From Bryobacterales bacterium (lineage in GTDB: Bacteria; Acidobacteriota; Terriglobia; Bryobacterales; Bryobacteraceae), in assembly GCA_003142355.1 (NCBI GenBank), contig PLMF01000249.1:1-18478 (forward strand): a stretch of DNA of 18,478 nucleotides. The letters are read 5' to 3'. Each line of letters starts with the position of its first letter. Position 1 is the stretch's first letter. A program made the position numbers and the translations under genes. This document shows positions 14,894 to 18,478 of this stretch, in pieces. The notes under the pieces are model-generated. The model was given only the letters and a program-made list of their open reading frames with translations. It did not search any database and was not told where the DNA came from.

Positions 14894-17041
14894 TTGGCGA
14901 TTAGATTCCTATGGCTGGCGGCAGCCGCGGCGGTGGCGCTGTGCTGTTCTTCGTTCCTGCCGGCGCAGGACACCAGGTACCCTCCGCAGGGAGAGCAGTT
15001 TCCCGGCCCGCCGGCCAAGACCGACACCGCGGACTGGCTGAAAGAAATGAAGCAGTATCGCGAGGAACGCCGCATCCGCGCGGGGCTGAGCGGCGCGATC
15101 TACGATCGGCCCGAGTTCGAGTGGGCGCAAAGCAGCTTCATGCAACCTCAGTCCATGGTCGAAGACCGCTACTTTTACGACCCCGCCGCCCGGCGCTACA
15201 CGGTGGATCGGTTCCTGGCGGACCTCGACCAGCGCTACGGCGGAATCGACAGCGTTCTGCTTTGGCCCGTCTACCCCAACATCGGAATCGACAACCGTAA
15301 CCAGTTCGACCTGCTGCGCGACATGCCGGGCGGGACCGCGGGGCTGCGGGAGATGGTGGCGGAGTTTCACCGGCGCGGCGTCCGCGTGTTGTTCCCGCAT
15401 ATGCCCTGGGATGTGGGGTCCCGTCGGGAGCCTCTGGGGTTCCCCGAGACCCTCGCCGCCCTGATGAAGGAGACCGGCGCCGACGGCGTGAACGGCGACA
15501 CCTTCGGCGGCGTGCCGCGAAGTTATCGGACCGCTTCCGACGCCACCGGCCATCCCCTGGTCTTCGAACCCGAGGGCTATTCCGAGAGCGACGAGATGCT
15601 GAACTGGGACGGCATGAGCTGGGGCTACTGGAAGTACCCTTTCATCCCCATGGTCAGCCGCGGAAAATGGCTGGAAACGCGGCACATGGTGAATGTGTGC
15701 GACCGCTGGAACAAAGACAAGACCGACAATCTGCAATCCGCCTTCTTCAACGGGGTTGGTTATGAAACGTGGGAGAACATCTGGGGCATCTGGAACGGCA
15801 TCACCGAGCGCGACGCCGAAGCTGTCCGCCGCGTGGCCAAAGTAGAGCGGCGTTTTGCGAAGTATCTCGTAAGCCCAGGCTGGGAACCTCACACGCCCAC
15901 GATTCCGTACGGAGTTTTTGCCAGCAAGTTTCCTCTGAACGGACGGACTTTGTGGACCATCGTGAACCGTACGGTGTATAACATCGACGGCCCGCAACTG
16001 GGGCTTCCGGCGCTCTCCGGGATGCACTACTTCGACCTTTGGCACGGGGTGGAGTTGAAGCCCGCGGCAGGGGTGCCCTCTGGGCCGGGCGGCATGGTGC
16101 TGTCGTTCCTCATGGAGGCATCGGGTTACGGAGCGGTGCTGGCGCAGCCGGAGCCGGCCGATTCGGGGCTGACCGCGTTTCTGGACGAGATGCGCGCGCT
16201 GAACGCCCGGCCGCTCTCTTCTTTTCCGAAGGTCTGGCGTTTTCTGCCGCAGCAAATCGTGCCCGTCGAGCGCACCGCGCCGGCATCCCAGACGCCCGAA
16301 GGCATGATCCGGATACCCGCTACAGCGGACTTCCGCTTCGAGGTGCACGGCATCGAGATCGAGGGCGGGGATGACATCGGAGTGGACGTGCAGTATCCCG
16401 GTGAAGATTCGCCGCGGCGCTACCACGCGCAGACGCTTTCCATTCCGGCGTTCTATATCGACAAGTACCCCGTGACCAACCGGCAGTTTGCGGATTTCCT
16501 CGAGGCGGCCAACTACCATCCCGCGGACGATCACAGTTTCCTCAAGGATTGGAGGGGCGGCAAGTATCCCGCCGGCTGGGAGAACAGGCCCGTCACCTGG
16601 GTATCGTTGGAAGATGCGCGCGCCTACGCCCGGTGGGCCGGCAAGCGGCTGCCGCACGAATGGGAATGGCAGTATGCCGCCCAGGGCCTGGACGGCCGGG
16701 TGTACCCGTGGGGCGGCGCCTGGTGCGACGAGTGCGCTCCCCAACAGGAGCATGGGCGGGATCTCGGCGGGCCCGCGCCCGTGGATGCGTTCCCCAAAGG
16801 AGCGAGCCCGTTCGGCGTGATGGATCTGACTGGAAACATCTGGCAATGGACGGACGAATTCCAGGATGAACACACGCGCGCGGCCACGCTGCGCGGCGGC
16901 GGCTACTATCGCCCGTCGGGATCGCGATGGTATTTCCCCTCCGCCTACAAACTCGATGAACATGGGAAGTACCTGCTGATGGCCCCTTCCAAAGACCGCG
17001 CCGGCACCTTGGGCTTTCGCTGTGTCAAAGAGGCGCAATAA
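14894..17041 (+). CDS. Exported barrel protein fused to a SUMF1/FGE-fold domain
   Basis: The protein has 715 residues. TTG 14894 lies one base after the ACT stop and gives a good signal peptide (MAIRFLWLAAAAAVALCCSS, FLPAQ). Residues of about 70-330 form a glycosidase-like barrel: YGGIDSVLLWPVYPNIGIDN, RRGVRVLFPHMPWDVG, GADGVNGDTFGG with Asp202, FEPEGY with Glu225 and Glu227. A beta-rich middle follows. Residues of about 470-713 have the SUMF1 (formylglycine-generating enzyme) fold: FYIDKYPVTNRQFADFLEAA, PVTWVSLEDARAYARWAGKR, LPHEWEWQYAAQG, GVMDLTGNIWQWTDE, LRGGGYY and LGFRCV. The catalytic cysteine pair that follows KGGSYMC in true FGE is absent (YYRPSGSRWYF here), so this domain is probably structural or binding. 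The best guess is a glycan-active exported enzyme. Genuine FGE activity is unlikely. Confidence 0.8.
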   Translation: MAIRFLWLAAAAAVALCCSSFLPAQDTRYPPQGEQFPGPPAKTDTADWLKEMKQYREERRIRAGLSGAIYDRPEFEWAQSSFMQPQSMVEDRYFYDPAARRYTVDRFLADLDQRYGGIDSVLLWPVYPNIGIDNRNQFDLLRDMPGGTAGLREMVAEFHRRGVRVLFPHMPWDVGSRREPLGFPETLAALMKETGADGVNGDTFGGVPRSYRTASDATGHPLVFEPEGYSESDEMLNWDGMSWGYWKYPFIPMVSRGKWLETRHMVNVCDRWNKDKTDNLQSAFFNGVGYETWENIWGIWNGITERDAEAVRRVAKVERRFAKYLVSPGWEPHTPTIPYGVFASKFPLNGRTLWTIVNRTVYNIDGPQLGLPALSGMHYFDLWHGVELKPAAGVPSGPGGMVLSFLMEASGYGAVLAQPEPADSGLTAFLDEMRALNARPLSSFPKVWRFLPQQIVPVERTAPASQTPEGMIRIPATADFRFEVHGIEIEGGDDIGVDVQYPGEDSPRRYHAQTLSIPAFYIDKYPVTNRQFADFLEAANYHPADDHSFLKDWRGGKYPAGWENRPVTWVSLEDARAYARWAGKRLPHEWEWQYAAQGLDGRVYPWGGAWCDECAPQQEHGRDLGGPAPVDAFPKGASPFGVMDLTGNIWQWTDEFQDEHTRAATLRGGGYYRPSGSRWYFPSAYKLDEHGKYLLMAPSKDRAGTLGFRCVKEAQ

Positions 17042-17227
17042 GCGAAATCAAAGGGCAGGCTAAAAGCGTGCCCCACCAAGACGGGATCGTTGAATCGCCG
17101 GCCCCTCTTGTGCGATCATATGGATGTAGTTTGACAGTTCCGCTAATTCGAGCATCTCTTAGCCCGGCACAACCGTCCTAGCCTGCCCGCGATTCGCTGC
17201 TCTGCAAATTTCAGAAAGAAGACTTAA

Positions 17228-17539
17228 GTGAAGAATATTTTCGTAGGAAATCTCAGCTTCGGTGCTACCGAGGATGCGGTTCGATCCATGTTTGAGGCGT
17301 ACGGCACGGTTGATCGTGTGAGCGTCGTGACAGACCGGGAAACCGGGCGGGCCAGAGGCTTTGGGTTCGTGGAAATGAGTTCGGATGACGAAGCGGAGCG
17401 CGCTATTGCCGCTTTGAATGGCAGGGAACTCGACGGCAGGGCGCTGAATATCAACGAAGCCCGGCCGAAAGAGGATCGCGGCGGCGGCGGTGGATACCGC
17501 GGCAACGGCGGCGGCCAGCGGCAGAACAAACGCTGGTAA
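17228..17539 (+). CDS. Small RRM RNA-binding protein with Gly-rich tail
   Basis: The protein has 103 residues. GTG 17228 is the start because the RRM begins at once (KNIFVGNL), with AGAAAGAAGA a few bases upstream as a weak ribosome site. RNP2 is IFVGNL (4-9) and RNP1 is RGFGFVEM (43-50), with the aromatic residues needed to stack on RNA. The domain ends near residue 78 (LNINEARP), followed by RGGGGGYRGNGGGQRQNKRW. This arrangement matches bacterial RRM proteins such as those of cyanobacteria, often cold-induced single-stranded RNA binders acting in the cytosol. Its leader is about 180 bp, and it ends in a strong terminator, so it is a one-gene transcript. Targets and cold regulation are not shown by sequence. 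Confidence 0.93.
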   Translation: MKNIFVGNLSFGATEDAVRSMFEAYGTVDRVSVVTDRETGRARGFGFVEMSSDDEAERAIAALNGRELDGRALNINEARPKEDRGGGGGYRGNGGGQRQNKRW

Positions 17540-17565
17540 GCAGGTCAGGCGGAGAATAAACGGTC

Positions 17566-17630
17566 CAACCGCTCTCTAACGTTCGCGGCTCTGAAAGCAC
17601 ATCGGAGCCGCGAACGTTAGAGAGCGGTTG
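17566..17630. repeat. Perfect 26-bp inverted repeat with 13-nt loop
   Basis: The left arm (17566-17591) begins CAACCGCTCTCTAACG and ends CGGCTC. The right arm (17605-17630) is its exact reverse complement, and a 13-nt loop separates them. No T-run follows, so it is not a classical terminator, though it would form a very stable RNA hairpin. Read on the minus strand it encodes words such as SNVRGSD and SEPRTLESG, familiar to me from spurious ORFs in Acidobacteriota spacers (from memory), which suggests a dispersed palindromic element. Confidence 0.95.
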
Positions 17631-17646
17631 TCGGCGATTCGGAATG

Positions 17647-17683
17647 GGGGGCGGCAGTCGCAACTGCCGCCCCCTTTTTATTT
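17647..17683 (+). terminator. Intrinsic terminator of the RRM gene
   Basis: A perfect 12-bp stem (17647-17658 with 17663-17674, GGGGGCGGCAGT paired with ACTGCCGCCCCC) closes a CGCA loop and is followed directly by TTTTTATTT. It is the strongest terminator in the window and separates the RRM gene from the CheB gene. Confidence 0.88.
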
Positions 17684-17719
17684 CTTATTCGAATCAAATT
17701 AAATATATGAATTAGCACA

Positions 17720-17748
17720 TTGAAAGCGTATACTGGCATTTGTAATGC
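17720..17748 (+). promoter_or_regulatory. Weak candidate promoter for the CheB gene
   Basis: TTGAAA (17720-17725) is followed after 17 nt by TAATGC (17743-17748), 24 bp before the CheB ATG. A TATACT (17729-17734) in between is an alternative -10 box without a matching -35. It lies downstream of the terminator, where a promoter is expected. Confidence 0.28.
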
Positions 17749-17772
17749 TCCGCGATTGGAAGGGAGGGCGTT

Positions 17773-18478
17773 ATGGACGAAGGCCAGCGGCTCACCGGCG
17801 AGGCGCCCCGACAGGACGTACCGCCCCGGCCGGTCATTCCGGTGGCCGGGATTGGGGCCTCCGCGGGCGGGTTGGAAGTTTTCAAACTTCTGCTCGCCGA
17901 TTTGCCCGCCGACACCGGCTTGGCCATCGTATTCATTCCACATCTCGATCCCAAGCGCCACAGCATGCTGGCCGAGATCCTGGCGCGAGCTACCGCCATG
18001 CCGGTTAGTGAGGCGGCCGACGGAATGCCGGTGGAGGCCAACCATGTATACGTCATCCCGGCGAACGCCGATCTGACCATGGCACAGGGGGCGCTGCGAC
18101 TGTCTCCCCGCACGCAAACGCCGGGATTCCACATGCCCATCGACGGGTTCCTGCGGTCGCTCGCCGACGAGTGCGGAAGCGGGGCCATCGGCGTGATCCT
18201 CTCCGGTGCGGGTTCGGACGGCTCGGCGGGAATCGAGGCCATCAAAGCCGCGGGCGGCGTGACATTTGCGCAGGATCGGGCCACCGCGGAGTTCGCCGCC
18301 ATGCCGCAGGCCGCCGCGGCCACCGGCTGCGTGGATTTCGTGCTGCCGCCCAAAGGCATTGCCGCGGAGCTGGTGAGAATTGGCCGGCACCCTTATGTTG
18401 CGGATGCCGCATCCGCGGTAGAGGAGCGAGCGCCGGCCGGCGACCAAGAGCGGTTCGGCGCCATCCTGGCCCTTCTGC
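17773..18478 (+). CDS. CheB-type methylesterase domain, probably CheB/CheR fusion (3' end outside window)
   Basis: The frame is open from ATG 17773 to the window end, at least 235 residues. GGGAGGG lies 4-8 nt upstream. After a Pro-rich N-terminus the CheB catalytic domain begins at once, without an N-terminal receiver: PVAGIGASAGGLEVF with nucleophile Ser30, FIPHLDP with His57, and LSGAGSDGSAGI with Asp149, the Ser-His-Asp triad of CheB. Other matches are NHVYVIPANADL, FHMPIDGFLRSLADE and FAQDRATAEFAAMPQAA. A receiver-less CheB domain followed by an interdomain linker is typical of large CheB-CheR-PAS(-kinase) fusions, which demethylate and methylate receptors or regulate two-component signalling in the cytosol. 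The fusion itself is inference, as the downstream part is not in the window. Confidence 0.88.
   Translation, partial: MDEGQRLTGEAPRQDVPPRPVIPVAGIGASAGGLEVFKLLLADLPADTGLAIVFIPHLDPKRHSMLAEILARATAMPVSEAADGMPVEANHVYVIPANADLTMAQGALRLSPRTQTPGFHMPIDGFLRSLADECGSGAIGVILSGAGSDGSAGIEAIKAAGGVTFAQDRATAEFAAMPQAAAATGCVDFVLPPKGIAAELVRIGRHPYVADAASAVEERAPAGDQERFGAILALL

Noticed and set aside
14909..17038. Minus-strand open frame of 709 codons
   Set aside because: It covers exactly the barrel-SUMF1 gene on the other strand, and only that one shows family motifs.
16314..17041. Active formylglycine-generating enzyme
   Set aside because: The fold motifs are present, but the cysteine pair after the RGG motif is replaced (YYRPSGSRWYF). 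Cys611 and Cys614 lie in a different loop.
17131..17136. Consensus TTGACA as -35 box for the RRM gene
   Set aside because: No acceptable -10 hexamer lies 16-18 nt downstream, so the match may be chance.
17566..17630. Intrinsic terminator at the 26-bp inverted repeat
   Set aside because: No U-tract follows. The true terminator is the next hairpin at 17647-17683.
1..18478. tRNA, rRNA, insertion sequence, phage or defence genes
   Set aside because: No tRNA T-loop context, transposase, integrase or nuclease motif was seen on either strand.

Overview
The window is high-GC bacterial DNA, probably from an Acidobacteriota member of the Solibacter/Bryobacter type. This is an inference from style: many exported carbohydrate enzymes with 'RRxF'-type leaders, GHL6/GH42M-like and SUMF1-fold proteins, Gfo/Idh/MocA oxidoreductases, and repeat-rich spacers. 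No rRNA or other taxonomic marker is present. Planctomycetota or Verrucomicrobiota are weaker alternatives.

Left part (1-2418, all minus strand): an unrecognised gene cut by the left edge, a DinB-family pseudogene with a perfect palindrome at its internal deletion junction, a secreted protein of unknown function, and a six-helix membrane protein of unknown function carrying a 27-bp tandem repeat. A gene-free stretch of about 1.1 kb follows (2419-3514). It holds short degenerate repeats and two hairpins.

Centre (3515-10316, plus strand): a probable carbohydrate-catabolism operon. It encodes a leader-bearing sugar isomerase/epimerase-like barrel, a transaldolase-family protein, a leader-bearing Gfo/Idh/MocA oxidoreductase, a GHL6/GH42M-like exported glycosidase candidate and a leader-bearing amidohydrolase. 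Gaps are 28-71 bp. Two of the enzymes depart from the usual active-site pattern: Gln for Glu in the transaldolase and Leu for Asp in the amidohydrolase. Two others carry Gly/Arg-rich inserts. A convergent 731-residue exported protein (10330-12525, minus) is probably a further glycan-active enzyme.

Right part: DedA and a small membrane partner overlap by ATGA (minus), followed upstream by an M48 metallopeptidase (minus). Diverging from these are a tandem ACT-domain protein and, one base after its stop, an exported barrel fused to a SUMF1 fold that lacks the catalytic cysteines. Next come a small RRM protein, a 26-bp perfect inverted repeat, a strong intrinsic terminator, and the 5' part of a CheB (probably CheB/CheR fusion) gene that runs off the right edge.

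Three genes (9423 plus; 12525 and 13501 minus) have a -10-like hexamer 6-7 nt before the start codon and no Shine-Dalgarno sequence, which suggests leaderless transcripts. I did not find a convincing defence or mobile system. The most unusual items are the glycan locus with its substituted enzymes, the unclassified exported barrels, and the palindromic elements.
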